From Chitinophagaceae bacterium (lineage in GTDB: Bacteria; Bacteroidota; Bacteroidia; Chitinophagales; Chitinophagaceae): a stretch of 7,241 nt of DNA. The translations under genes and the position numbers were made by a program. Below the pieces are notes generated by a model that was given only the letters and a program-made list of their open reading frames with translations, did no database searches and had not been told where the DNA came from. Below, in pieces: positions 1 through 6,018 of the stretch; the stretch's first letter is position 1, and each line of letters opens with the position of its first letter. The stretch is from the NCBI GenBank assembly GCA_025351145.1, contig JANXWM010000039.1, forward strand, positions 1 to 7,241. The letters run 5' to 3'.

Positions 1-417
1 GGTGCTGTAGGCTTCTTTATATTTAAAGCAACACGTATGAACCGCATGGCTTTATTCGAGGCCACTGCTGCAAATAACACCGGCTACTCGGTTGAAGACG
101 AGAACATACACGGTATTTCTTTTGAAACAGCGATACAGCAAGCATTGCAGGATGGCAATTACAGGCTGGCGCTGCGTTATATGTATTTGCAAAGCCTTAA
201 AATACTCGCCGATAAAAACCTGATTGCCTGGCTGCCCAATAAAACAAATACTGATTATTTGCGTGAGTTAAATACAACAAATTTTCAGCAGCCATTCAGG
301 GATGTTACCAATATTTTTGAGCATGCATGGTATGGCAACCTTGATGTAACAGAAATAGATTTTGAATTGATGCGGGAAGAATTTTTAAAGTTTCAAAACC
401 AGTTATCAGCAAGGTGA
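1..417 (+). CDS. DUF4129 domain membrane protein, C-terminal part (5' end outside window)
   Basis: The frame is open from base 1 to the TGA at 415-417, giving 138 visible residues; the gene starts before the window. The first residues (GAVGFFIF, then KATRMNRM) look like the end of a membrane helix followed by a positively charged cytosolic edge. The rest has the DUF4129 pattern: a helix FETAIQQAL, then GNYRLALRYMYLQSLKIL, then 'LIAWLPNKTNTDYLREL', and a late 'FEHAWYGN' motif. DUF4129 proteins are membrane-anchored with a cytosolic C-terminal helical domain; their biochemical role is not established. They are usually found beside MoxR ATPases, DUF4350 and DUF58 proteins, as here. The stop overlaps the GTG start of the next gene by 4 bases (GTGA), which suggests translational coupling. 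An internal ATG at 37 is not the true start, because the conserved-looking upstream residues continue in frame. Confidence 0.85.
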   Translation, partial: GAVGFFIFKATRMNRMALFEATAANNTGYSVEDENIHGISFETAIQQALQDGNYRLALRYMYLQSLKILADKNLIAWLPNKTNTDYLRELNTTNFQQPFRDVTNIFEHAWYGNLDVTEIDFELMREEFLKFQNQLSAR

Positions 418-1604
418 AAGGGAATAAAATATTCATATTTATTTTTGCAGTTTTGATGATCCTTTACATCATTGCGCAACTGTACCAGCCAAAGAAATTC
501 GACTGGACCGCCACGCTGCGCAATAATGATAAGAACCCTTTTGGCACTTATATCCCTTATACTGAACTTAAAAAAATATTCCCCCAAGCTTCTGTTCAAA
601 GCCACCGTGCGCCGGCCTATAATGTACTGCACGATAAGAATGAAACCAACAGTGCTTACATATTACTTGAGCCGCAGTTCAGCCCTGGCAAAGTTGACCT
701 TGAGGAGCTTTTGCAATACGTAAAAGATGGTAACGCGGTCTTTGTTTCAGCAATGGATTTTGATGATAAATTTTTAGATACACTTGGTTTAAAAATAAAA
801 TATTTTTCCGGCCTGCTGGACACAGATTCAACAACCGTGAACTTTGTAAATCCTGCCTTAAAATCAAAAGAAAACTATGGCTTTAAAAGGTCAACCATAG
901 ATGGCTACTTCGACTCCATTAAGAAATTTGACTCATCTGTGGTGCTGGGTATCAACCAAAAAGGACAACCAAATTTTGTAAAAGTAAAATACGGAGAAGG
1001 CGAATTTTTAGTGCATGCAGCGCCACTTTGTTTCAGTAACTATTTTACGCTTTATAAAAATAACGATGAATATGTAGCTAAAGCATTATCCTATATTTCA
1101 CCATCAGTTAAAACATTGCATTGGGATGAGTATTATAAGAGCGGCCGCGAAGGTGCCGATACACCGCTTCGCTTTTTTCTTTCCAATACTTTTCTTACAT
1201 GGGCCTTATGGCTTACGGTTGCAGCATTACTTATCTACGTATTTTTCGAAATGAAACGCAGGCAGCGCATTATTCCTGTAATTGAACCTTTACGCAATAC
1301 TACACTCGATTTTGTAGAAACTGTTTCATCCGTTTATTTCAGCCAGCACGATAACAACGGCATTGCAAAAAAGAAAGCTCAGTTCTGGTTCGATCATATC
1401 CGCCAGCACTATTATCTTTCCACAAACAATACCGATGAACAGTTTGTACAGCAGTTACATAGAAAAAGCGGCGTGCCTGAAGAACTGATTAAAACAATTT
1501 TAAAAAATATAATGCGTGCAGATGCACAGCCAAAAGTTACCGATGATCTGCTGCTCGATGTAACCAGCAGTATTGATCAATTTTATACATTATCCAAAAC
1601 ATAA
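414..1604 (+). CDS. DUF4350 domain-containing membrane protein
   Basis: This 396-residue protein has an N-terminal membrane helix (about residues 5-23, KIFIFIFAVLMILYIIAQLY), an extracytoplasmic domain, a second membrane helix (about 258-279, NTFLTWALWLTVAALLIYVFF) and a charged cytosolic tail starting KRRQR. The motif 'NPFGTYIPYTELKKIFP' (41-57) and the following alternating beta/alpha pattern (YILLEP at 82-87, LLQYVKDGNAVFVSA at 99-113) fit DUF4350, a domain that resembles the glutamine-amidotransferase/ThuA-like fold. No catalytic role is known, and I see no obvious nucleophile motif. The start is GTG at 414; the next in-frame ATG (residue 15) would cut the first helix in half, so GTG is preferred. 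The gene overlaps the DUF4129 gene by 4 bases and ends 5 bases before the MoxR ATPase, so the three are almost certainly one transcript. By context it is a membrane partner of the MoxR system. Confidence 0.85.
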   Translation: MKGNKIFIFIFAVLMILYIIAQLYQPKKFDWTATLRNNDKNPFGTYIPYTELKKIFPQASVQSHRAPAYNVLHDKNETNSAYILLEPQFSPGKVDLEELLQYVKDGNAVFVSAMDFDDKFLDTLGLKIKYFSGLLDTDSTTVNFVNPALKSKENYGFKRSTIDGYFDSIKKFDSSVVLGINQKGQPNFVKVKYGEGEFLVHAAPLCFSNYFTLYKNNDEYVAKALSYISPSVKTLHWDEYYKSGREGADTPLRFFLSNTFLTWALWLTVAALLIYVFFEMKRRQRIIPVIEPLRNTTLDFVETVSSVYFSQHDNNGIAKKKAQFWFDHIRQHYYLSTNNTDEQFVQQLHRKSGVPEELIKTILKNIMRADAQPKVTDDLLLDVTSSIDQFYTLSKT

Positions 1605-1609
1605 ACAGT

Positions 1610-2572
1610 ATGGAAAATAGAACAGATGTCGCTCAGCTGAACGAAGCGGTTAGCAAAATAAAAAACGAAATAGCCAAAGTAATCGTGGGTCAGGAAAACA
1701 TGATCGAGCTCCTGATAGCTGCTATTCTTGCCGATGGTCATGTGTTGATAGAAGGTGTACCCGGCGTAGCTAAAACGCTTACTGCCAAACTGCTGGCACG
1801 CTCTATTGACGTGCCTTTCAGCCGTATACAGTTTACGCCGGATCTTATGCCGAGCGATGTAATCGGCACTTCGGTATTCAATCCACAAACGGCCACATTC
1901 AGTTTTAAACATGGTCCCATTTTCAGCAATATTGTGCTGATAGATGAGATCAACCGCTCACCTGCCAAAACACAGGCCGCCTTGTTTGAAGTGATGGAAG
2001 AAAAACAAATCACTTACGATGGCGTTACTTATCCTATGCCGCAACCATTCATGGTGCTTGCCACGCAAAATCCTGTTGAGCACGAAGGAACTTATCGTTT
2101 GCCCGAAGCGCAATTAGATCGCTTTCTGTTCAAGATAGAAGTGAAATATCCTTCGCCGGAGGAGGAAGTAAAAATACTGGAGCTTGCGCACAGGGGCATT
2201 ACTTCGCATTACTATGAAGCTGTACATCCGGTGTTAAATGGCGCAGAGATCGTGTACTTCAGGCAGCTCGTAAGCAATATACATATTGAAGATAAAGTGC
2301 TGCGCTATATTGCAGGTTTAGTGTACGAAACACGAAATAACAAAGCATTGTTTTTGGGTGCGAGTCCACGTGCATCTGTTGCAGTGCTTAAGTCTGCAAA
2401 GGCAATGGCAGCCATCAATGGCCGCGATTTTGTAAACCCTGATGATGTAATAAGCGTGCTGCATCCGGTGCTTTGCCACCGCATTATTCTTACGCCGGAA
2501 AAAGAAATGGAAGGCGGTACTGCGGCAGATGTAATTACAGATATTTCGAAGAAGATTGAAGTGCCGAGATAA
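1610..2572 (+). CDS. MoxR family AAA+ ATPase
   Basis: This 320-residue protein has the usual length of the family and all expected ATPase motifs. Walker A is GVPGVAKT (49-56). Walker B is IVLIDEIN (108-115). Sensor 1 lies in ATQNPVEHEGTY (151-162). The arginine-finger region is PEAQLDRF (165-172). Sensor 2 is GASPRAS (250-256), in the C-terminal lid (AAA_lid_2 type). MoxR ATPases are cytosolic chaperone-like machines; characterised members help mature or activate partner proteins with von Willebrand A domains, often at the cell envelope. Here the likely partners are the DUF58 protein downstream and the DUF4350/DUF4129 membrane proteins upstream. The ATG at 1610 follows the previous stop by 5 bases, so it is the third gene of the operon. 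There is no sign of truncation or lost motifs, and the protein should be active. The exact client is inference. Confidence 0.95.
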   Translation: MENRTDVAQLNEAVSKIKNEIAKVIVGQENMIELLIAAILADGHVLIEGVPGVAKTLTAKLLARSIDVPFSRIQFTPDLMPSDVIGTSVFNPQTATFSFKHGPIFSNIVLIDEINRSPAKTQAALFEVMEEKQITYDGVTYPMPQPFMVLATQNPVEHEGTYRLPEAQLDRFLFKIEVKYPSPEEEVKILELAHRGITSHYYEAVHPVLNGAEIVYFRQLVSNIHIEDKVLRYIAGLVYETRNNKALFLGASPRASVAVLKSAKAMAAINGRDFVNPDDVISVLHPVLCHRIILTPEKEMEGGTAADVITDISKKIEVPR

Positions 2573-2580
2573 GGGGATTG

Positions 2581-2613
2581 GGAATTAGGAGTTAGGAATT
2601 GGAGTTAGGAATT
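2581..2613. repeat. Short degenerate tandem repeat after the MoxR gene
   Basis: Just after the MoxR stop the sequence repeats a GGAATT(A)GGAGTTA unit: 14 bases at 2581-2594, 13 bases at 2595-2607, then a partial GGAATT at 2608-2613. The preceding GGGGATTG is similar in style. It is too short and degenerate to assign a function; replication slippage could have made it. Confidence 0.6.
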
Positions 2614-2617
2614 TTTA

Positions 2618-2670
2618 TGAACCGGGCAGTAGTAATTCTATGAAGCTTTCGTTGCGTCGCACTCTTGTAC
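2618..2670 (-). repeat. Dispersed ~50-bp repeat, copy 1
   Basis: On the - strand this reads GTACAAGAGTGCGACGCAA, then a variable part (CGAAAGCTTCATAGAATTA), then ACTGCCCGGTTCA. The core and the CCCGGTTCA end match the copy at 5158-5210. The variable part (GAAAGCT, ATAGAATT) instead matches the truncated copy at 6018-6041. Confidence 0.75.
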
Positions 2671-2685
2671 GGTTGGAATTCTTCT

Positions 2686-2778
2686 CGTCATTGCGAGGCC
2701 TCCGAAGCAATCTCCTGGTATAATATAAAAATTGCATGAGCCGAACGACAAGAGATTGCTTCGTTCCTCGCAATGACG
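2686..2778. repeat. Inverted repeat with CATTGCGAGG / GAAGCAATCTC arms
   Basis: The left arm at 2686-2714 and the right arm at 2752-2778 are reverse complements over 13 and 12 bases, with a small bulge between (CCTC against AA). They enclose a 37-base AT-rich loop. The arm sequence CGTCATTGCGAGG...CGAAGCAATCTC is a type I recall as an abundant intergenic repeat in many unrelated bacterial genomes, where it gives rise to spurious peptides with 'SLRGTKQS' or 'EERSNL'; both strings appear in the false reading frames here. That recollection was not checked by search. Confidence 0.85.
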
Positions 2779-2795
2779 CACGAGGTTCCGAACGC

Positions 2796-2845
2796 ACAAG
2801 AGTGCGACGCAAGGAACGATCAGTATTGAATCAAAAGTTGGGTAC
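2796..2845 (+). repeat. Dispersed ~50-bp repeat, copy 2
   Basis: The core ACAAGAGTGCGACGCAAGGA is followed by ACGATCAGTATTGAATCAAAA and GTTGGGTAC. It shares GGAACGRTCAGTA with the copy at 5158-5210, but its distal end has diverged from the CCCGGTTCA seen in other copies. It lies in inverted orientation to copy 1 and ends about 18 bases before the DUF58 start. Confidence 0.7.
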
Positions 2846-2863
2846 AAAATATTATACCATTAA

Positions 2864-4210
2864 GTGAGAACATTTTTTAAAAAATATATCGGTTCGCTGT
2901 TCGTAACACGAAGACTATATGCTGCTATTATTTGCTGCATTGTACTCTTTGTGCTGCGCTTCTTTTTTGTATGGCTTGGCGATATACCTTATCTGTTTGT
3001 GTTGATTTTACTGATACTTTTTGTATATGATTACCTGCTGCTTTTTTATAACAGCAAAGGCATATTTGCTGTGCGTACCATGGCCGAGCGTTTAAGTAAC
3101 GGCGATAACAATGAGATAAGGATTGATGTTGAAAATTTTTACAACTATGCAGTACACGTTGAGATAATTGATGAAGTACCGCACCAGTTTCAAAAAAGGG
3201 ATGTGCTGTTTAAACTCAACCTGGGAGCGGGTTACAAAAAAACATTGAAGTACAACCTGAGGCCAGTAAAGCGCGGCGATTATGAATTTGGCGTAATTAA
3301 TATTTATGTAAAAACAAGTTACGGCTTATTCAGCAGGAGGTTTATTTCTGGTGCGCCAGTAGAAGTTCCGGTATATCCATCGTACCTGCAGTTACGCAAA
3401 TACCAGTTAATGGCGATGAGCAACAGGCTGAGTGAAGTGGGCGTAAAAAAAGTGCGCCGTATTGGACAAAGCATGGAATTTGAACAGATAAAAGAATACG
3501 TGGCAGGCGACGATTACCGCACCGTAAACTGGAAAGCCACGGCTCGCAAAAGTTCGCTGATGGTGAACAATTATACGGATGAAAAAAGTCAGCAGTTATA
3601 TTGCGTGATTGATAAGAGCCGTGTAATGAAAATGCCTTTTGAAGGATTGAGTTTACTTGATTACGCAATAAATACTTCATTGGTGTTAAGCAATGTTGCT
3701 TTAACTAAAATGGATAAAGCAGGGCTTATAACTTTCTCTGAAAACATTGCTTCTTTTTTACCTGCCGATAAAAAAGCTTTGCAAATGCAAAGTATATTGG
3801 AAACGCTGCACAGCCAGAAAACACGTTACTTAGAAAGCGATTATGAACGCCTGTATATATTTATGCGCAGGAGAATTACACAACGCAGTTTAATATTACT
3901 CTTCACCAATTTTGAATCGCTTACCGGCATGCGCAGACAATTGCCTTACCTGAAAAAAATTGCGGAAAACCATTTGCTTATTACCGTGTTTTTTGAGAAT
4001 ACAGAGCTTGCAAAATTCATCAGTAAACCTTCTGAAAACTTAGAAGAAGTGTACAGTAAAACAGTTGCTGAAAACTTTGCATTTGAGAAAAGGCAGGTTG
4101 TAAAAGAATTGAACCAGGGCGGTATTCTTACTATTCTCACAGCGCCGCAAAACCTTACGGTAAATGCACTGAACAAGTACCTGGAAATTAAAGCAAGGGG
4201 AATACTGTAA
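2864..4210 (+). CDS. DUF58 domain membrane protein (MoxR partner)
   Basis: This 448-residue protein has two N-terminal membrane helices (about 18-37 and 42-62), a beta-rich section (about 85-165), and a DUF58 signature at about 206-235: FEQIKEYVAGDDYRTVNWKA, then ARKSSLMVNNY. A von Willebrand A-like domain follows (LYCVIDKSRVMKMPFEG, 245-261; 'DKAGLITFSENI' at 284-295). The metal-binding DxSxS motif appears as D250-K-S252-R-V, so the second serine is missing. DUF58 proteins are normally encoded next to MoxR ATPases and are thought to be membrane clients or adaptors. The start is GTG at 2864; an in-frame TAA sits directly before it (2861-2863) and no later start keeps the membrane helices. The gene is separated from the MoxR gene by a repeat element, so its expression may be partly uncoupled. 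It ends 18 bases before the convergent gene at 4229. Confidence 0.92.
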   Translation: MRTFFKKYIGSLFVTRRLYAAIICCIVLFVLRFFFVWLGDIPYLFVLILLILFVYDYLLLFYNSKGIFAVRTMAERLSNGDNNEIRIDVENFYNYAVHVEIIDEVPHQFQKRDVLFKLNLGAGYKKTLKYNLRPVKRGDYEFGVINIYVKTSYGLFSRRFISGAPVEVPVYPSYLQLRKYQLMAMSNRLSEVGVKKVRRIGQSMEFEQIKEYVAGDDYRTVNWKATARKSSLMVNNYTDEKSQQLYCVIDKSRVMKMPFEGLSLLDYAINTSLVLSNVALTKMDKAGLITFSENIASFLPADKKALQMQSILETLHSQKTRYLESDYERLYIFMRRRITQRSLILLFTNFESLTGMRRQLPYLKKIAENHLLITVFFENTELAKFISKPSENLEEVYSKTVAENFAFEKRQVVKELNQGGILTILTAPQNLTVNALNKYLEIKARGIL

Positions 4211-4237
4211 AAATATCAAAACAGCATTTTACTTTTT
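4207..4237 (+). terminator. Weak possible terminator between convergent genes
   Basis: GTAAAA (4207-4212) can pair with TTTTAC (4227-4232) across a 14-base loop, followed by a T-run at 4233-4237. The stem is short and AT-only, so it is a weak candidate for ending the DUF58 transcript. Confidence 0.25.
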
Positions 4238-4996
4238 CTTCCTTACTCCAAAAATATCAAAGTTGGTAATGAGGTCTGTGGAGAAAAGATACATTTGGCG
4301 CGTATCTTTTTTGGCGTTGCGTGCCAGCCATTCGTAAGTAAAGCCGCACTGCAGTTTACCCCATGAGCCAAAGTTATATCCTACACTTGCATTGGTCCAG
4401 AACTCGCCAAGAAAACTGAATTTGTTGGGGCCTGACAAAAAGAAAAACTCTTCTGCAAAACCTGTTGCGTAAAAAGATTTTGGCTGTACTGTTTTGCCTT
4501 TAAATGGTACAAGCAAGGTTGTGTTGTATTGAAGCACGGTAGTTAAAGGATAATTGCCTGTGGTTGGGTTTTCAATAAACCTTTCACAAAAACGAAAGCG
4601 ATGACTAACCTTAAGTGCTGACAAATAATGCGAAAACAATACCTGCTGGTAAGGCCGGTATTCATCCACATGCCGGCTATCGAAAGCGAAATTTTTCTGG
4701 TAGAGCAAGCCTGCTGCGAACGATAGGTTTTTCTGTGCTTTATAAACAATATTGTTGTTCAACTGCAGCCTTACATCTGCTTCGGGATAGTTAAGCGATC
4801 CAAACTGTTTATCTGTTGGGTTGATGGCATTGCCGAAAAAAAATGTCCAGTCAACTTTTTTTGAGAGTGGGGTTAGTTGTGTGTAGGTTGGTAATACACC
4901 GGTAAAATGTACATCCTGCGAGTGCACCGTTGAGGGAAGCAAAAAAGCTAACCACAATATTAAAAGCGGTATTGAATTTGAAATTAGTTTTCTCAT
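4229..4996 (-). CDS. Secreted, probable outer-membrane beta-barrel protein (DUF2490-like)
   Basis: This 255-residue protein has an N-terminal signal peptide (MRKLISN, hydrophobic core about 8-20, probable cleavage after TVHS at residue 26). The mature part alternates polar and aromatic residues in strand-like segments, for example DVRLQLNNNIVYKAQKNLSF and SYNFGSW-type turns near the end (ASVGYNFGSWGKLQCGFTYEW). Segments such as 'ALKVSHRFRFCERF' and the late FTYEWLARN resemble DUF2490 proteins of Bacteroidota, which are predicted outer-membrane barrels of unknown role. The family assignment is from general pattern and is moderate; the envelope location is better supported. The protein ends FGVRKKK, slightly unusual since barrels often end in an aromatic residue. 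It is a single gene converging on the DUF58 gene. The ATG at 4996 gives a good signal peptide and is the natural start. Confidence 0.7.
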   Translation of the reverse strand: MRKLISNSIPLLILWLAFLLPSTVHSQDVHFTGVLPTYTQLTPLSKKVDWTFFFGNAINPTDKQFGSLNYPEADVRLQLNNNIVYKAQKNLSFAAGLLYQKNFAFDSRHVDEYRPYQQVLFSHYLSALKVSHRFRFCERFIENPTTGNYPLTTVLQYNTTLLVPFKGKTVQPKSFYATGFAEEFFFLSGPNKFSFLGEFWTNASVGYNFGSWGKLQCGFTYEWLARNAKKDTRQMYLFSTDLITNFDIFGVRKKK

Positions 4997-5008
4997 AATT
5001 GGTTACAC

Positions 5009-5016
5009 TAAAGATA
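5009..5016 (-). promoter_or_regulatory. Possible -7 box for the DUF2490-like gene
   Basis: TATCTTTA on the - strand differs in one position from the Bacteroidota -7 consensus TAnnTTTG and lies 12 bases before the ATG at 4996. No TTG is seen at the expected upstream distance, so this is weak. Confidence 0.2.
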
Positions 5017-5157
5017 TGCCAGCTGCGCATTAAAATGTTTTCTGCTCTTGATTAAAATATTCTTAAGTAAAATTTTCCTTGCAAGTAAAAGCCGGAAAAG
5101 TACGGGTAAGTAAAACATAACGCAGCCGCACAGGAACCGCTGAATAAAGTTATAAAT

Positions 5158-5210
5158 GTACAAGAGTGCGATGCAAGGAACGGTCAGTAGAATTCCCCTT
5201 ACCCGGTTCA
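5158..5210 (+). repeat. Dispersed ~50-bp repeat, copy 3
   Basis: It reads GTACAAGAGTGCGATGCAA, then GGAACGGTCAGTAGAATTCC, then CCTTACCCGGTTCA. The core differs from copies 1 and 2 by C to T in GCGACG. The middle (GGAACGG...AGAATTCCCC) matches the copy at 5967-6018 and the end (CCCGGTTCA) matches copy 1. It lies alone in the intergenic region without an inverted partner. Confidence 0.75.
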
Positions 5211-5235
5211 AAAAAAACTTTACTGTACGCTGTAT

Positions 5236-5267
5236 GTATCGGTTTCAAACAATACTGTATCGTTTTC
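5236..5267. repeat. Two 11-bp direct repeats spaced 21 bp
   Basis: GTATCGGTTTC (5236-5246) and GTATCGTTTTC (5257-5267) differ at one position and start 21 bases apart, about two helical turns. This spacing would suit a dimeric regulator binding one face of DNA, but the sites lie about 160 bases before the nearest start and chance is possible. Confidence 0.35.
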
Positions 5268-5429
5268 GGACAGTTTTATTTTTCCCTGAAACGTAGTGCA
5301 GAAAAGGGTTACAGGTCTTTGTCATTTTTTTTTGCCAGTCATCATTGTACTGCTGCCATTCATCAGCGCTTTAACATTCGTTAACGGGCCTGTACATAAA
5401 GTTTGCGTTGTATATGCCAAATGAACATT

Positions 5430-5869
5430 ATGAAAAAGAGATTATTATGGTTGCCGGTTGTACTGCTGGTTTTGGGTGCAGCCATTTACAGCCCGGCGAA
5501 GGAAGCACTCAAGAAAGAAGCACCCGTAAGTAAAAGCATTTCGTTTGCGGTTTATAAAGGCAGCAACTATGCATCGGAAGTTTACAATTATACATCGGCA
5601 CAAATACATATTACAATTGAAAAAGTAAATGGTAAAAGCCGCACGATTGTATGGGATAAAACATTCGATGCCAAACTGCTGAACCAGTATCCCGGCATAC
5701 AAAACGCGCTGTCGCAACGTGTAACCGTGCCCAATGTGCTTGATAAAAAGAACACCTTGAAGTTACTTATGTGTTAACCTACAATTCAAAGGGGAGCGAA
5801 CTTAAAATGCAGAGTGGTACCATTGTTTCTAACGGTGTACAGAGCGGTAAAGTAAACATCAGTATTTAG
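5430..5869 (+). pseudogene. Small secreted protein of unknown function, frameshifted near the C-terminus
   Basis: I do not recognise a family. From ATG 5430 (MKKRLLWLPVVLLVLGAAIY, a clear signal peptide) the frame runs to TAA at 5775-5777, giving 115 residues ending KNTLKLLMC. The -1 frame then continues as sensible protein from about 5750 (EHLEVTYVLTYNSKGSEL, then KMQSGTIVSNGVQSGKVNISI) to TAG at 5867-5869. Adding one A to the A-run at 5745-5749 would join both parts into one 146-residue protein through DKKEHLEVTY. The mature part is polar and strand-like (HITIEKVNGKSRTIVWDK), consistent with a small periplasmic or exported beta protein. An ATG at 5421 is an alternative start three codons upstream; the TTG at 5403 is unlikely. 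It could be a real recent mutation, a sequencing error in the homopolymer, or a slippage-controlled gene. An intrinsic terminator follows at 5917. Confidence 0.65.
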
Positions 5870-5916
5870 CACAACAGGCAGTTCTATATATTCTAACCGT
5901 GATTAACACCAGCATC

Positions 5917-5942
5917 AAAGGAAAGAGTACTTTCCCTTTTTT
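5917..5942 (+). terminator. Intrinsic terminator after the small secreted-protein gene
   Basis: GGAAAG (5920-5925) pairs with CTTTCC (5930-5935) around an AGTA loop, and the stem can be extended with a bulge by AAA/TTT. It is followed by T6 at 5937-5942. It lies about 50 bases after the TAG that would end the restored reading frame, which supports that TAG as the ancestral gene end. Confidence 0.65.
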
Positions 5943-5966
5943 ATTTACAAAAACAAAGAAATTATT

Positions 5967-6018
5967 AGCCGGGCAAGGGGGAATTCTTTTCACCGTTCCT
6001 TGCGTCGCACACTTATAC
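5967..6018 (-). repeat. Dispersed ~50-bp repeat, copy 4
   Basis: On the - strand it reads GTATAAGTGTGCGACGCAA, then GGAACGGTGAAAAGAATTCC, then CCCTTGCCCGGCT. It is closest to copy 3 but has two changes in the core (ATAAGTG for ACAAGAG). Confidence 0.7.

Larger units (their letters stand above)
2618..2845. mobile_element. Nested palindromic repeat element, possibly MITE-like (non-coding)
   Basis: The element consists of two inverted copies of a dispersed ~50-base repeat (2618-2670 and 2796-2845) enclosing an independent inverted repeat (2686-2714 with 2752-2778). The outer arms 2649-2668 and 2796-2815 pair over about 19 of 20 positions. A transcript would therefore fold into a two-level hairpin. 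It fills nearly all of the space between the MoxR and DUF58 genes. It has no credible coding capacity, and I see no clean target-site duplication, so mobility (for example by a transposase or RAYT enzyme acting in trans) is inference. Confidence 0.4.
4997..5420. other. Divergent intergenic region (424 bp)
   Basis: No credible gene lies between the divergent starts at 4996 and 5421/5430. The region holds three copies of AAGTAAAA (5065-5072, 5083-5090, 5108-5115), one copy of the dispersed repeat (5158-5210), a pair of direct repeats 21 bases apart (5236-5267), and a small inverted repeat TTAAC-ATTC-GTTAA (5371-5384). Bacteroidota promoters use TTG about 19-21 bases upstream of TAnnTTTG. The nearest matches are TATCTTTA on the - strand (5016-5009), without a good TTG, and AAAGTTTG at 5398-5405 on the + strand with TTC 18 bases before it. 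Neither is strong. Confidence 0.6.

Noticed and set aside
2581..2845. CRISPR array
   Set aside because: The repeats are inverted or degenerate, are not evenly spaced, and no cas genes are present.
2615..2847. Two - strand reading frames of 65 and 69 codons in the MoxR-DUF58 gap
   Set aside because: They lie entirely within palindromic repeats and give the 'SLRGTKQS' and 'EERSNLLS' strings typical of falsely translated intergenic repeats.
3342..3680. A 112-codon - strand frame inside the DUF58 gene
   Set aside because: It is antisense to the strongly conserved DUF58 signature, and its translation has no recognisable protein features.
5008..5384. Reading frames of 67 and 72 codons in the divergent intergenic region
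   Set aside because: Both run across the dispersed repeat and have low-complexity, cysteine- and phenylalanine-rich translations with no domain pattern.
5371..5384. TTAAC-ATTC-GTTAA inverted repeat as an operator of the small secreted-protein gene
   Set aside because: The arms are only 5 bp and AT-rich; they are easily expected by chance, with no second site nearby.
5403..5429. TTG at 5403 as start of the small secreted protein
   Set aside because: It would put MRCICQ in front of a clean MKKRLLW signal peptide; ATG at 5430 or 5421 is more natural.
5742..5760. Programmed -1 frameshift at T-AAA-AAG
   Set aside because: The classic slippery heptamer needs A-AAA-AAG; here the first base is T and no clear downstream stimulatory hairpin was seen. 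A plain one-base loss in the A-run is simpler.
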